Positions 1 through 8,972 of a stretch of 64,000 nucleotides of DNA are shown here, piece by piece. Positions within the stretch are counted from its first letter, which is position 1, and every line of letters starts with the position of its first letter. The stretch spans positions 1 through 64,000 of the forward strand of contig CALJTX010000020.1 of NCBI GenBank assembly GCA_937975705.1. The letters run 5' to 3'. The DNA is from an uncultured Flavobacteriia bacterium. Its GTDB lineage: Bacteria > Bacteroidota > Bacteroidia > Flavobacteriales_D > Crocinitomicaceae. The notes beneath the pieces were generated by a model that was not told the origin of the DNA, did not search any database, and worked only from the letters and a program-made list of their open reading frames with translations. The position numbers were made by a program, and so were the translations under genes.

Positions 1-142
1 CATTTGCTCTCCAATGGTGCAAAATACAAACTTGTCATCTCGACATCTGAACTATAAGCAGGCACAAAAAGACTGATCAAAATGCCGTATGAAGGCATAA
101 AGAGGGGTAAAAATACCCAGGAAAATAAATGAGATAGAAATT
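1..142. other. Non-coding edge; possible start codon of a minus-strand gene leaving the window
   Basis: No gene fits wholly inside this stretch. On the minus strand positions 3-1 read ATG, preceded a few bases upstream by GGAGAG, which would be a Shine-Dalgarno-like site, so the next gene downstream of rpoN may begin here and run out of the window. Two short inverted repeats, ATGCC/GGCAT (82-86/94-98) and GGGTA/TACCC (105-109/114-118), lie between it and the rpoN stop. The first is followed on the minus strand by four T residues and could be a weak terminator. Only the start codon is visible, so the product cannot be named. Confidence 0.3.
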
Positions 143-1591
143 TCATAGTTCTTTGCGCATTCTGGCTACAGGGATTTGAAGTTGTTCACGGTATTTAGCT
201 ACCGTACGTCTGGCGATATTGTACCCTTTATCTTTGAGTAAATCCATTAATTTTTCATCGGTGAGCGGGCTGTGTTTGTCTTCAGCAGCAATTGCATCCG
301 AAAGTATTTTTTTGACTTCTCGGGTAGAAACCTCTTCTCCACTGTCCGTTGATAAAGACTCTGAGAAGAAATATTTCAAGGAAAAAATACCGTAGTTCGT
401 TTGAACATATTTAGAATTCGCTACCCTTGAAACGGTAGAAATATCCAGCTCAACCATATCGGCAATATCTTTCAAAATCATGGGCTTGAGTTTGGTTTCA
501 TCACCGCTCAAAAAATAAGCCTCTTGATACTCGAGTATGGCCCCCATGGTGAGTAGCAGGGTTTGTTGTCTTTGTCTGATCGCATCAATAAACCATTTGG
601 CGCCATCTAGTTTTTGCTTCACAAATTGAAAAGCTTCTTTATCAGCTTTTGAGCTCTTAGCCCCCTCCGCATAACTGCGCAGCATATTTTCATAATCGCG
701 ATTGACTTTGAGATCCGGGGCATTTCTGCTGTTCAAGCTCAGTTCGATGCGGCCTTCGTGCTCAAAAAGCGTGAAGTCTGGAATAATTTGCTGGTGATTT
801 TTCGCTGCCTCGCGCATAGAACCGCCTGGTTTAGGGTTACAGCGTAAAATTTCGTCAATAGCCTCTTTGAGGTCTTGGTCTTCAATTTCTAATTTTTTAG
901 CAATGCGCTCGTAGTGCTTCTTGGTAAATTCTTCAAAGAAATTCTCTACAATTTTTAGCGCCGTGTAACGAACGATATCACCATCTTGCTTTCTGCGCAA
1001 CTGCAAAAGCAGGCATTCTTTCAGATTTCTAGCGCCTACTCCCGCGGGTTCCAATTCTTGTACGAGGGCGAGGACGGCAGCCACTTCTTGCTCGGTAGCA
1101 TCAATATTCATCGAGAAGGCCAAGTCATCGACAATGGCTTCTATTGACCGATTGAGGTAGCCAGATTCGTCTAGGTTGCCAATGATGATGTCGGCAATGA
1201 CAAATTGCTTTTCATCGAGGTAAAGCAAATGCAGTTGTTCGGTCAGTCTTTCCTGAAATGATTGTTCTCCCGACAAGGGAATTACGCGTTCTTCGTCGTC
1301 TTTAGACTGATTGTTGGCCTGGGTTTTGTAATCGGCGATGTCGTCGTCTAGGTAATCTGAGATGTCAAAATCGTTGTCGTCGTCGGAGTCATCGGCATCG
1401 TAGTCGTCTTGGTTGTCAAAGTCATCTTCTTCTATATCCTGCCCCTCTTCGAGCGCTGGATTTTCTTCTAACTCTTGTTTGATGCGCTGGTCTAGCTCCA
1501 TGGTTGGGACCTGCAACAATTTCATGAGCTGAATTTGTTGAGGAGAGAGCCGCTGCTCGAGTTTTTGAATAAGTTGTTGACGCAAAGCCAT
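143..1591 (-). CDS. rpoN: RNA polymerase sigma-54 factor RpoN
   Basis: Alternative sigma factor that directs core polymerase to -24/-12 promoters and needs an AAA+ activator to open them. The 482 residues show the usual layout: Gln/Leu-rich region I at about 1-50 (activator-responsive), a very acidic Asp-rich region II at about 50-95, the core-binding region, a helix-turn-helix, and at 460-469 the RpoN box ARRTVAKYRE, a perfect family signature that reads the -24 element. Length is normal. The start codon overlaps the stop of the upstream Omp28-like gene by one base (TAATG), so the two are translationally coupled and rpoN is the last visible gene of a four-gene minus-strand run. No activator gene is present in the window. 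Confidence 0.97.
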   Translation of the reverse strand: MALRQQLIQKLEQRLSPQQIQLMKLLQVPTMELDQRIKQELEENPALEEGQDIEEDDFDNQDDYDADDSDDDNDFDISDYLDDDIADYKTQANNQSKDDEERVIPLSGEQSFQERLTEQLHLLYLDEKQFVIADIIIGNLDESGYLNRSIEAIVDDLAFSMNIDATEQEVAAVLALVQELEPAGVGARNLKECLLLQLRRKQDGDIVRYTALKIVENFFEEFTKKHYERIAKKLEIEDQDLKEAIDEILRCNPKPGGSMREAAKNHQQIIPDFTLFEHEGRIELSLNSRNAPDLKVNRDYENMLRSYAEGAKSSKADKEAFQFVKQKLDGAKWFIDAIRQRQQTLLLTMGAILEYQEAYFLSGDETKLKPMILKDIADMVELDISTVSRVANSKYVQTNYGIFSLKYFFSESLSTDSGEEVSTREVKKILSDAIAAEDKHSPLTDEKLMDLLKDKGYNIARRTVAKYREQLQIPVARMRKEL

Positions 1592-2532
1592 TATTGAATC
1601 GTCTGCTTGATAACCTGATATATTTCTTTGGTAATCATGTCGTAAACGTAGATCAAGACATGCATGTTTTCAGTGTTAAAACCGCCATCTAATTGGTTGG
1701 GGACTTTAAAACTATAATTGACATAATATTTGCCATTATTGAGATCGGCAGCGGTTAGTTGACGGCCAAAAGGCATGCAAGCGAGGTTTTTTCTGTGAAC
1801 ATCTCTATGGATGTAGGTGTGGTTGTGTGAGTTGTCACTCATTTTTTGATCACCGACCAAAGAATCTTCTATGATATAGCCCACAATACCGAGGTCATTA
1901 GTAAGAGTTGGGTCGATTTTATCGACCTCAACATGTAAAAATGCCCCTTTTGTACTAGGGAAATAATTTAGTTTTGATTGCAAATTGACCCTTAAATTGT
2001 TTTCGGTGAGCATGGTGCTGGTTATAGACGACCACTGACCTGGGCCTTGAAAAATATTCCCGCCGATATTGATGCGATTAATTGGTCCGCGCGGATTTCC
2101 CACAAAACCGGGATCGTTTAATCCATACCAAGTGCCAATAGCGATACCATCAGTATTTGTAAAATCAAGTGTGTATTCTGCATCTACGCTTTGAAAGTCA
2201 CCGATTCCATCGGGCCCTGCATGGATAGACGCTACAAAAACACGGCCGGGGTTCGCCTGCTCCAACTGATGTGCGAGGTCAGCAGCTGCCGGGCAAAAGA
2301 TGCATTTATGACCCGTAAAATCTTCGATGAGTACGTTTCTATTTACATTGGTATTTGGCGAAAATGTAGGCCACTCGTTGGTGACGTAATCTGACCAAAC
2401 ACCAGGATACAAAGTTGTATCTAATTCCAAGCAAAGTTGAACTGGATACGGGTTGGTGACGCGGTCACAAGAAGGCAACAAATAAAGCCCAAATAAAACC
2501 GCAAATGCTGCAAAAAGAATTCCTTGTTTCAT
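1591..2532 (-). CDS. Omp28-related outer membrane lipoprotein with thioredoxin-like CxxC
   Basis: A 313-residue predicted lipoprotein. The N-terminus is a signal peptide ending in a lipobox LPSC, with Cys22 the lipidated residue. After a short linker a segment resembling thioredoxin-fold proteins holds the CIFC motif (Cys77 and Cys80), followed by a Pro-Ala-Ala-rich helix, as in the Omp28 family first described from Porphyromonas. The family is found in Bacteroidetes outer membranes and has no firm biochemical role; the CxxC suggests thiol redox or metal handling. It sits 1 bp after the DUF6029 gene and overlaps rpoN. Its association with a TlpA-type thioredoxin two genes upstream supports a redox theme (inference). 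Confidence 0.85.
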   Translation of the reverse strand: MKQGILFAAFAVLFGLYLLPSCDRVTNPYPVQLCLELDTTLYPGVWSDYVTNEWPTFSPNTNVNRNVLIEDFTGHKCIFCPAAADLAHQLEQANPGRVFVASIHAGPDGIGDFQSVDAEYTLDFTNTDGIAIGTWYGLNDPGFVGNPRGPINRINIGGNIFQGPGQWSSITSTMLTENNLRVNLQSKLNYFPSTKGAFLHVEVDKIDPTLTNDLGIVGYIIEDSLVGDQKMSDNSHNHTYIHRDVHRKNLACMPFGRQLTAADLNNGKYYVNYSFKVPNQLDGGFNTENMHVLIYVYDMITKEIYQVIKQTIQ

Positions 2533-2533
2533 C

Positions 2534-4195
2534 TTAAAAACTGTGCGTTAGATTGATCATGAGGCCATTGTTGGCTGGTACAGGTCGGCAAACACCACCT
2601 ACGCAAAATAAACCTGCGCGCTGACGGCCGTAAGATACGGTCAGGCGGGTGGCGTCTTTGATGTACCCACAAGTAATGATTGGATAATTCACGCGTTTGC
2701 TTAGGTCGTCGTTACCGTAGTTATATTGATTCATAACAGAAAAAAACCAACCCGGAGAAATGGTATATTCCAACAAGGCCGTTGCCCAATTCCCTTTATC
2801 GTTGATGCCAGCTGCATTTCTTTGAACCCACATGCCTTGGAGCTCCCAGCGCAGCGCATTGTGTGTATTGATTTTATACGTGCCTTCAAGTACGACAATT
2901 CTCGAATGAATGATTCCCTTTGCATTACTGACTTTTACAACATCGTTATTGATTTTGATGTCATAGAAACTCAGAATACCACTCCATTGCTTATTGATTT
3001 TCTTGGTGATATTGAAGTTGATGTCTTGCCAATATAAGCTATCGCTTAAAGCAAAAGGACGCGTATGATAAACAACTCTAGAAGAATCTGTTAAATCAAT
3101 ACCTTTCAATGTTTGTTCAGGACGATAGGTCGTAGAAAAATTAAGGCCCAGCGTAGTACCGTATTTACCCCCGAGCATTGTCCCTTTTTTGAAGGTATAA
3201 AGCACATCGGCCTGATAAGCCACCTCCCCCATCGGTTGGGTTGCATATGGGTAAAGCGTAGCGACCAAATTATAAGTGTGTGTTTTGTTGAGTGAGGGCA
3301 AAAAGTTGATCAGTAGATCTTGTAAATCTTTGGTTCGGTCTGAACGAAAGCTCATGTTGTCTACAGATTTTCCCGACAACAAAATACCTAGCCCTTTTTT
3401 AGTGTAGCGCAAATTAAAAATAGCCGCATGACCTTGGTTGTAGATATAGTGGTTATCAGAGGAAGGGTCTTGACCTTTTTGAATGAACTCTGCGTCGGCA
3501 TAAAAATTACCGTAAGTGAGCTTGAGTCGGCCGCCGTAAGAAGCAACATTTTGTGGCAAAACCCATTCTGGATTGTTGTCTTCTTGAAACTTACTGACAA
3601 AAGATGCACCAAGAACTACATCGAGCTTTTTATCTTTTAGGAAAGGAAGGCCTTCATTGAGGTGCCACTCTGCGTCTGTTCCGCGCACAAGGCCAGCGCC
3701 ATGTACAATTTGCCCCTGCTGAAAAGACAAGCGTTGTGTGCCATACACACCTTTCAAGACAACGCCTTTACCAGGTCTGAGCACAATGCGCATCCCGTCT
3801 AATAAGTTGTCGTAACCTAAATTGCGGTCTTCGTATGTCCTCAGCGCCAAACCACTGCCAAATTGCTCGTAAAAAGTGCCGAGTGTTACGTCTACAAAAT
3901 CATTTTGATACCCTACATAGCGCATGCCGATACCAGTGCCGTCAAAACGATTTGGATATCCTTGGATGCGCGGTAAATAAGACTCAAAACGCATCCCTGC
4001 TTTGAAATTTCCTTGTGTGTAGAAAACGTTCATGTAGGAATTGAGCAAACCTTTTTGCATGGGTTGCTTGGCGTTAATGATGCTGTCTTCGTTGAGGTAT
4101 TGAAAGACGGTTTCCATGTTGCCGGTAATGTTACCTTGTGCAAAGGAAATCTTACTTAGCAATAAGATGATTAAGAGCGTGCGTGCGTTTTTCAT
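2534..4195 (-). CDS. DUF6029-type outer membrane beta-barrel protein
   Basis: A 553-residue secreted protein of the Bacteroidetes DUF6029 kind, by family recognition. Residues 1-19 form a signal peptide ending FAQ. The rest is dominated by alternating hydrophobic/polar strands with many aromatic residues, and it ends in an aromatic residue (LTHSF), the classic C-terminal signature of an outer-membrane beta-barrel. Function is unknown. It lies between the thioredoxin gene (3 bp upstream) and the Omp28-like lipoprotein gene (1 bp downstream), so the three are almost certainly co-transcribed. I infer an outer-membrane assembly partner for the lipoprotein, but nothing in the sequence proves interaction. 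Confidence 0.75.
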   Translation of the reverse strand: MKNARTLLIILLLSKISFAQGNITGNMETVFQYLNEDSIINAKQPMQKGLLNSYMNVFYTQGNFKAGMRFESYLPRIQGYPNRFDGTGIGMRYVGYQNDFVDVTLGTFYEQFGSGLALRTYEDRNLGYDNLLDGMRIVLRPGKGVVLKGVYGTQRLSFQQGQIVHGAGLVRGTDAEWHLNEGLPFLKDKKLDVVLGASFVSKFQEDNNPEWVLPQNVASYGGRLKLTYGNFYADAEFIQKGQDPSSDNHYIYNQGHAAIFNLRYTKKGLGILLSGKSVDNMSFRSDRTKDLQDLLINFLPSLNKTHTYNLVATLYPYATQPMGEVAYQADVLYTFKKGTMLGGKYGTTLGLNFSTTYRPEQTLKGIDLTDSSRVVYHTRPFALSDSLYWQDINFNITKKINKQWSGILSFYDIKINNDVVKVSNAKGIIHSRIVVLEGTYKINTHNALRWELQGMWVQRNAAGINDKGNWATALLEYTISPGWFFSVMNQYNYGNDDLSKRVNYPIITCGYIKDATRLTVSYGRQRAGLFCVGGVCRPVPANNGLMINLTHSF

Positions 4196-4198
4196 GTA

Positions 4199-4717
4199 TT
4201 ATTTTTCGCTCAATTTGAGCAATTCTTGATGGAGTTTTTCTTCGTCGCCTGGTGCGTAATTGTTGTGAGAATAAACGATAAAGCCGTTTTTATCGACCAA
4301 AAAAGTGTGTGGTACATTATTGACACCCATTGCGCGTTTGAAGTCCCAGTTTGGATCCATCAGAACGGTGTAGTCCCATGCTTTACCATTGACGTAGACC
4401 GGCACTTGACTTTTTGTTTTTTCGTCGTCGATAGCTACGGCAATCAAAGTGACACCTGTTTCTGCAACCCAGTCTTCATATACTTCGTGGATGGTATTTA
4501 ACTCTTTTTTACACGGCGCGCACCAAGTAGCCCAAAAACTAATGATCACTGGTCCGTTGGCTGTAAGTTCAGCTGTATTGATGGCTTTACCTTTCATGTC
4601 GACCAATTTCACAGAAGGCAATTGTTTCTGATTGAGCGCCGTTTCTACAGCGTGTTCTTGTGCATGGACAGCTAAAGAAAACGTACCTGCCAAAAAGAGT
4701 AAGAATAATTTTTTCAT
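4199..4717 (-). CDS. TlpA-family periplasmic thioredoxin-like protein
   Basis: A 172-residue thiol-disulfide oxidoreductase of the TlpA/ResA type. A signal peptide (residues 1-20, ending VHAQ) is followed by a thioredoxin fold with active site WCAPC (Cys66 and Cys69) and a cis-proline region NVPHTFLVD. The longer reading frame would add 23 residues; I reject these because the -7 promoter element at 4759-4766 lies inside that extension and the signal peptide begins exactly at ATG 4717. It is the first gene of the run tlpA - DUF6029 - Omp28 - rpoN. Likely role: reducing periplasmic disulfides, perhaps in the downstream CxxC lipoprotein (inference). Confidence 0.88.
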   Translation of the reverse strand: MKKLFLLFLAGTFSLAVHAQEHAVETALNQKQLPSVKLVDMKGKAINTAELTANGPVIISFWATWCAPCKKELNTIHEVYEDWVAETGVTLIAVAIDDEKTKSQVPVYVNGKAWDYTVLMDPNWDFKRAMGVNNVPHTFLVDKNGFIVYSHNNYAPGDEEKLHQELLKLSEK

Positions 4718-4758
4718 AATTTGAATTTTCCGGGGCAAGACAAAAACCTTGCCGAATT

Positions 4759-4786
4759 CAAAAGTAAGAAAAAAGCAGCGATGCAA
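4759..4786 (-). promoter_or_regulatory. Promoter of the tlpA-DUF6029-Omp28-rpoN run
   Basis: On the minus strand a TTG (4786-4784) is followed after 17 bases by TACTTTTG (4766-4759), an exact match to the Bacteroidetes -7 element TAnnTTTG with a -33 TTG. The predicted transcript begins about 37 bases before ATG 4717, which supports that start. Confidence 0.7.
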
Positions 4787-4800
4787 AAAATGGCTTAGAT

Positions 4801-4831
4801 TTTGATAAGTGCGGTGAAAAGCTTATTTTTG
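4801..4831 (+). promoter_or_regulatory. Promoter of the T9SS protein - rnr pair
   Basis: TTTG at 4801-4804, 19 bases, then TATTTTTG at 4824-4831: both parts of the Bacteroidetes promoter are exact. It fires away from the tlpA promoter, so the 129-bp gap holds two back-to-back promoters. The element lies inside the longest possible reading frame (from 4802), which supports translation from ATG 4847. Confidence 0.72.
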
Positions 4832-4846
4832 AACAAAGTGAATGCT

Positions 4847-5599
4847 ATGAAAACCTTATTTCTATCTCTAATCTGCCTTTTTAGCGCTGTCAGCATCGCA
4901 CAAAACAATATCGTTATTCACATCGATGGTCAAACCACCGATATTTCTGGTCAAACACACAACGTTGTAGCAGCAAATGGCGATGCTTTTGATGTCCCTT
5001 TTGATGTCGTAAACAATACTGGTGCTGCGGTTCAATGGCGCATCACACGCAAACAACTCAGCATCCCTTCCGGCTGGACGGACGCCCTTTGCTGGGGTCA
5101 TGCCACAGATCCATTCGGAGGCACTTGCTATTCATCTGGTCAAATGAACTCCAACCCTTGGACTTCTCCCGGAACACAAGCCGTTTTGTTCACAATCAAC
5201 GACGGCGAATACGGTAAAATGAAAGTTTCCATCAATCCAGAAGACAACACATTTGGTCAGGCGCACTACCGTTACTACATCACTACAAACGGCCTCACCA
5301 TGCTAGACTCCGTCGACCTCGTTGTCGACTACCTTGCGGCTGTCAAACCTTTTGTCAAAGAAGAAATCAGCATTTCAGTTGCTCCTAACCCTAGTACAGA
5401 ATATGTGAACATTCAATTCACAGGTGTCGATCAATTGCAATTAAAAATGGTAGACGCTTTAGGAAATGTCATCACAAGAGAAGTGCTGACTTCAAATCGC
5501 AAAATCAACGTAAGTGACCTCAACAGTGGCATTTACTTTCTCGTATTTGAAGCGCCTGGTTCCAAGAGCATTACGCGTAAATTGGTTGTCAGACACTAA
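4847..5599 (+). CDS. Secreted protein with type A T9SS C-terminal sorting domain
   Basis: A 250-residue exported protein. A signal peptide (about 1-19, ending SIAQ) is followed by a beta-rich domain of unknown function with two Cys in the stretch ALCWGHATDPFGGTCY. The last ~75 residues form a 'Por secretion system' C-terminal domain: the VAPNPSTEYVNI motif, then LNSGIYFLVFE and a basic tail. Proteins with this domain cross the outer membrane through the type IX secretion system and are then cleaved and attached or released. The chosen start is the ATG at the signal peptide, downstream of the promoter. The stop overlaps the rnr start (TAATG), an odd pairing of a surface protein with a cytoplasmic RNase. 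Confidence 0.85.
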   Translation: MKTLFLSLICLFSAVSIAQNNIVIHIDGQTTDISGQTHNVVAANGDAFDVPFDVVNNTGAAVQWRITRKQLSIPSGWTDALCWGHATDPFGGTCYSSGQMNSNPWTSPGTQAVLFTINDGEYGKMKVSINPEDNTFGQAHYRYYITTNGLTMLDSVDLVVDYLAAVKPFVKEEISISVAPNPSTEYVNIQFTGVDQLQLKMVDALGNVITREVLTSNRKINVSDLNSGIYFLVFEAPGSKSITRKLVVRH

Positions 5600-7746
5600 T
5601 GTCCAAGCGTAAACCTAAAGTACCCGCAGCTCAAGCTCCTAGAAAAAAAGCAGGCATTACCACTATGGTGATGCGCATTTTTGAACAAAACCCTGGCGTT
5701 GAGCTAACCCACAAACAAGTTTCTACCTTACTCGATGCGCGCGATGCACGTGCACGTCAGGTTGTTTTTGATTCCTTGAGTGTGCTGACCAATAAAAAAG
5801 CCATTCAGCGCATCAACCACCACACCTACAAACTCGCTGGCGACACCACTTTGTTAGAAGGAACCATCTCCATCACCCAACGCGGTGCAGGTTTTGTTAC
5901 TGTGCAAGGTTATGAAAAAGACATCTACATCGGGCCTTCCAATGTGGGGCAAGCACTGCACGGCGACACCGTGAAAGTGCGCGTTTTTAAACAAGGCTCT
6001 AAACGCGACGAAGGTGCCGTTACTGAAGTTACCGAGCGCGACCGCATCCAATTCGTTGGTACGATACAAATCCGCAACAACGATGCTTTAATGGTTCCAG
6101 ACAACGCCCGCTCTGGCGTAGAAATCAAAATACCTCTAGACAAACTCAACGGTGCGCTTCACGGTGAGAAAGCGCTTGTCAAGATTACAGTATGGCCAAA
6201 AAGTGCCGAAAGGCCTTATGGCGAAGTTCTTGTGCGCCTTGGCAAATCAGGTAGCAACGAAACAGAAATGTTGTCTATCCTTTACAACCAAGGTATCAAC
6301 CCAATTTTTCCAGATGCCGTTATGGCTGAGGCCGAGCTCATCGGCATAGACCTCGATCCTAAAGAAGTTGCCAAAAGACGTGACTTTAGACCCATCCTTA
6401 CTTTCACTATTGACCCTTTCGATGCCAAAGACTTCGACGATGCAATTTCTTATCAAGAATTAGAAAATGGTCACTTTGAAGTAGGTGTGCATATTGCAGA
6501 TGTCAGCCATTATGTTCAACCGGGTTCTGCCATGGATCAAGAAGCGCTCTTGCGTTCCAATTCTGTGTATCTCGTAGACCGCGTCATCCCAATGCTGCCC
6601 GAGCAGCTCAGCAACCTCGCTTGTTCGCTCAGGCCCCACGAAGACAAATTTGCCTTTTCGGCCGTGTTTGAACTCGATGACACCGGCAAAATCTATAAAG
6701 AATGGTACGGCAAAACCGTCATCCATTCAAACCGTCGTTATACCTACGAAGAAGCACAAGAGATTTTAGAAGGAACTCCCGGCGACAACGATACCATTCT
6801 ACGTAAAATTGATGCTTTAGCCAAAATATACCGCAATCAACGCCTAAAAAATGGTGCGTTAAGCATTGAGTCTGAAGAAATGCGCTTCAAGTTAGACAGC
6901 GAAGGAAATCCTGATGGTGTCGTCATCAAAACTTCTAAAGACGCACACAAACTCATTGAAGAATTCATGTTGCTCGCCAACAGAAAGGTAGCTGAATTCC
7001 TCTCCCCCAATAAGAAAGAGAAAGCGAACTTTCCTATGATCTACCGTGTCCACGACACACCAGACCCTTCCAAAATGGAACTCTTCGCGGTTTTTATCGA
7101 AAAATTCGGGCATAAAGTTGACATCAACGACCCCCTTAATATTGCCAAAAACCTCAACGAACTCTTCGAAGAAATCCGCAACGAAAACGAATTTTCATTG
7201 GTGCAATCCATGGCCATCCGCTCCATGGCCAAAGCCAGTTATGATACGCAAAATATCGGCCACTACGGTTTGGCATTCAAACACTATTCTCATTTTACAT
7301 CGCCCATACGGCGCTACGCTGATTTAGTGGTTCATCGCATTCTTCAAGAAGAGCTCACCACCAAAAAACACAAATATGGCGGTGAACTTGGCGCAATTTG
7401 CCAACGTATTTCCAAAAATGAACGCAAAGCCGCTGAAGCTGAACGTGAGTCCACAAAGTTCTTTCAGTCACTCTACGCAATGGAATTTGTGGGCGAAGTT
7501 TTTGAAGGAACTATTTCAGGTATTGCCGATCACGGTATGTTTGTAAGAATGGACGAAAACTTTTGCGAAGGAATGATTCCTATGATGGCTATTCCTGGTG
7601 ATCGTTTTTACTTTGACCAAGAGAAGTTTCAGCTCATTGGTTCCAAAACAAAAAAGACGTATCAATTCGGCGACCGCGTTAAGGTGCGCATAGACAAGGT
7701 CAGTACCAAAAAAAGACAAATAGACCTAGAACTGGTGCTCAATTGA
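5599..7746 (+). CDS. rnr: Ribonuclease R, 3'-5' exoribonuclease
   Basis: RNase R degrades structured RNA processively from the 3' end. The 715 residues contain an N-terminal winged-helix-like region, two cold-shock/OB domains (about 85-240), the RNB catalytic domain with the signature TIDPFDAKDFDDAISY (metal-binding aspartates) near residue 275, the conserved segment HFTSPIRRYADLVVHRIL, and a C-terminal S1 domain (from about 630) with GMFVRMDENFCEGMIPM. Length is normal for Bacteroidetes RNase R. It follows the T9SS-sorted protein gene with a one-base overlap, so its translation is probably coupled to that gene. Confidence 0.97.
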   Translation: MSKRKPKVPAAQAPRKKAGITTMVMRIFEQNPGVELTHKQVSTLLDARDARARQVVFDSLSVLTNKKAIQRINHHTYKLAGDTTLLEGTISITQRGAGFVTVQGYEKDIYIGPSNVGQALHGDTVKVRVFKQGSKRDEGAVTEVTERDRIQFVGTIQIRNNDALMVPDNARSGVEIKIPLDKLNGALHGEKALVKITVWPKSAERPYGEVLVRLGKSGSNETEMLSILYNQGINPIFPDAVMAEAELIGIDLDPKEVAKRRDFRPILTFTIDPFDAKDFDDAISYQELENGHFEVGVHIADVSHYVQPGSAMDQEALLRSNSVYLVDRVIPMLPEQLSNLACSLRPHEDKFAFSAVFELDDTGKIYKEWYGKTVIHSNRRYTYEEAQEILEGTPGDNDTILRKIDALAKIYRNQRLKNGALSIESEEMRFKLDSEGNPDGVVIKTSKDAHKLIEEFMLLANRKVAEFLSPNKKEKANFPMIYRVHDTPDPSKMELFAVFIEKFGHKVDINDPLNIAKNLNELFEEIRNENEFSLVQSMAIRSMAKASYDTQNIGHYGLAFKHYSHFTSPIRRYADLVVHRILQEELTTKKHKYGGELGAICQRISKNERKAAEAERESTKFFQSLYAMEFVGEVFEGTISGIADHGMFVRMDENFCEGMIPMMAIPGDRFYFDQEKFQLIGSKTKKTYQFGDRVKVRIDKVSTKKRQIDLELVLN

Positions 7747-7784
7747 GCGCACTTTTTTTCAAGAAAAGTATATCCGAATAATCC

Positions 7785-8972
7785 TTAGTACAAGAAATTG
7801 TTGTAAGGATATCTTACCTTGAAAATCGCTTTCACTTCATCGTACAAAACCTCCTTGAGTTCTTCTACATTTTCCTTATCGGTGGCAGAAATAAACACAC
7901 ATTTGGTTTTGCCCATTTTTGACATCCAAGATTTCTTGAGTGATTCTAGTGTGCGGATGTCTTCTTCGGGCTCATTGAGTTCGGCGAGCGGTGGTTGGTA
8001 AGCATCGATTTTATTAAAAACGATTATTGTTGGTTTTTCGCTATTGTCAATTTCATTGAGGGTCTCGTTGACGACCTCAAAATGCTCTTCAAAGTTTGGA
8101 TGAGCGATATCTAAAACGTGAACTAGTAAATCGGCTTCGCGCACTTCATCAAGGGTAGACTTAAAAGATTCCATCAATTGCTGAGGCAATTTGCGAATGA
8201 ATCCGACAGTATCGGTCAATAAAAGTGGCATGTTGTCAATGACCACCTTGCGCACAGTAGTGTCGAGCGTAGCAAAAAGTTTGTTTTCAGCAAATACATC
8301 AGATTTGGATAGCAAATTCATGATGGTACTCTTGCCTACGTTGGTGTAGCCCACCAGGGCCACCCGAACAAGTTGCCCGCGATTGCTGCGTTGCACGGTC
8401 ATTTGCTTGTCTATCTCGCGCAAGCGTTCTTTCATCAGGGCAATGCGCTGCTGAATAATGCGGCGGTCGGTTTCAATTTGAGATTCACCGGGACCGCGCA
8501 AGCCAATCCCACCTTTTTGGCGTTCCAAGTGGGTCCACATGCGTGTTAGGCGTGGTAGCATGTACTGCAATTGGGCAAGTTCAACCTGAGTTTTGGCGTG
8601 AAAACTCCGTGCTCGACTTGCAAAAATGTCAAGAATTAAGATGGTTCTGTCCAAGACTTTGCACTCGAGTTCACGCTCGATGTTGCGCAATTGTGAAGGG
8701 CTAAGTTCGTCATCAAAAATGATCAGCTCGATATCGAGCGCCTTCATGTACTGCTTGATCTCTTCTAGCTTTCCGGTTCCGACGTAAGTGCGCGGATTGG
8801 GATAAGGCAATTTCTGAAAAAACTTTTCTACTGTAATGGCGCCTGCCGTTTCGGCTAAAAATTCGAGCTCGTCAAGGTGTTCTTGCGCAACCTCTTCAGA
8901 AGTTTCGGAGGTGATTACACCCACGAGTACGCAGCGTTCTTCTACAGCATCTACAGTTACGTGTCCTTGCAT
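7785..8972 (-). CDS. hflX: GTPase HflX
   Basis: Ribosome-associated GTPase that in other bacteria splits stalled ribosomes, notably under heat stress. Of 395 residues the N-terminal ~190 form the HflX-specific domain, including the Gly-rich segment GGIGLRGPGESQIETDRR that marks the family. The G domain follows: G1 GYTNVGKST near 208, G3 DTVGFIRKLP, G4 NKID, and a G5-like FISATD. It is last in the minus-strand run comF - oxidoreductase - lepA - membrane protein - cytochrome c - hflX, and its ATG overlaps the cytochrome c stop by one base. lepA and hflX in one run gives two ribosome-acting GTPases. Confidence 0.96.
   Translation of the reverse strand: MQGHVTVDAVEERCVLVGVITSETSEEVAQEHLDELEFLAETAGAITVEKFFQKLPYPNPRTYVGTGKLEEIKQYMKALDIELIIFDDELSPSQLRNIERELECKVLDRTILILDIFASRARSFHAKTQVELAQLQYMLPRLTRMWTHLERQKGGIGLRGPGESQIETDRRIIQQRIALMKERLREIDKQMTVQRSNRGQLVRVALVGYTNVGKSTIMNLLSKSDVFAENKLFATLDTTVRKVVIDNMPLLLTDTVGFIRKLPQQLMESFKSTLDEVREADLLVHVLDIAHPNFEEHFEVVNETLNEIDNSEKPTIIVFNKIDAYQPPLAELNEPEEDIRTLESLKKSWMSKMGKTKCVFISATDKENVEELKEVLYDEVKAIFKVRYPYNNFLY

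Noticed and set aside
2191..3640. Plus-strand frames of 60-100 codons inside the Omp28 and DUF6029 genes
   Set aside because: They lie wholly opposite well-supported genes, have no signal, motif or promoter, and look like frame shadows.
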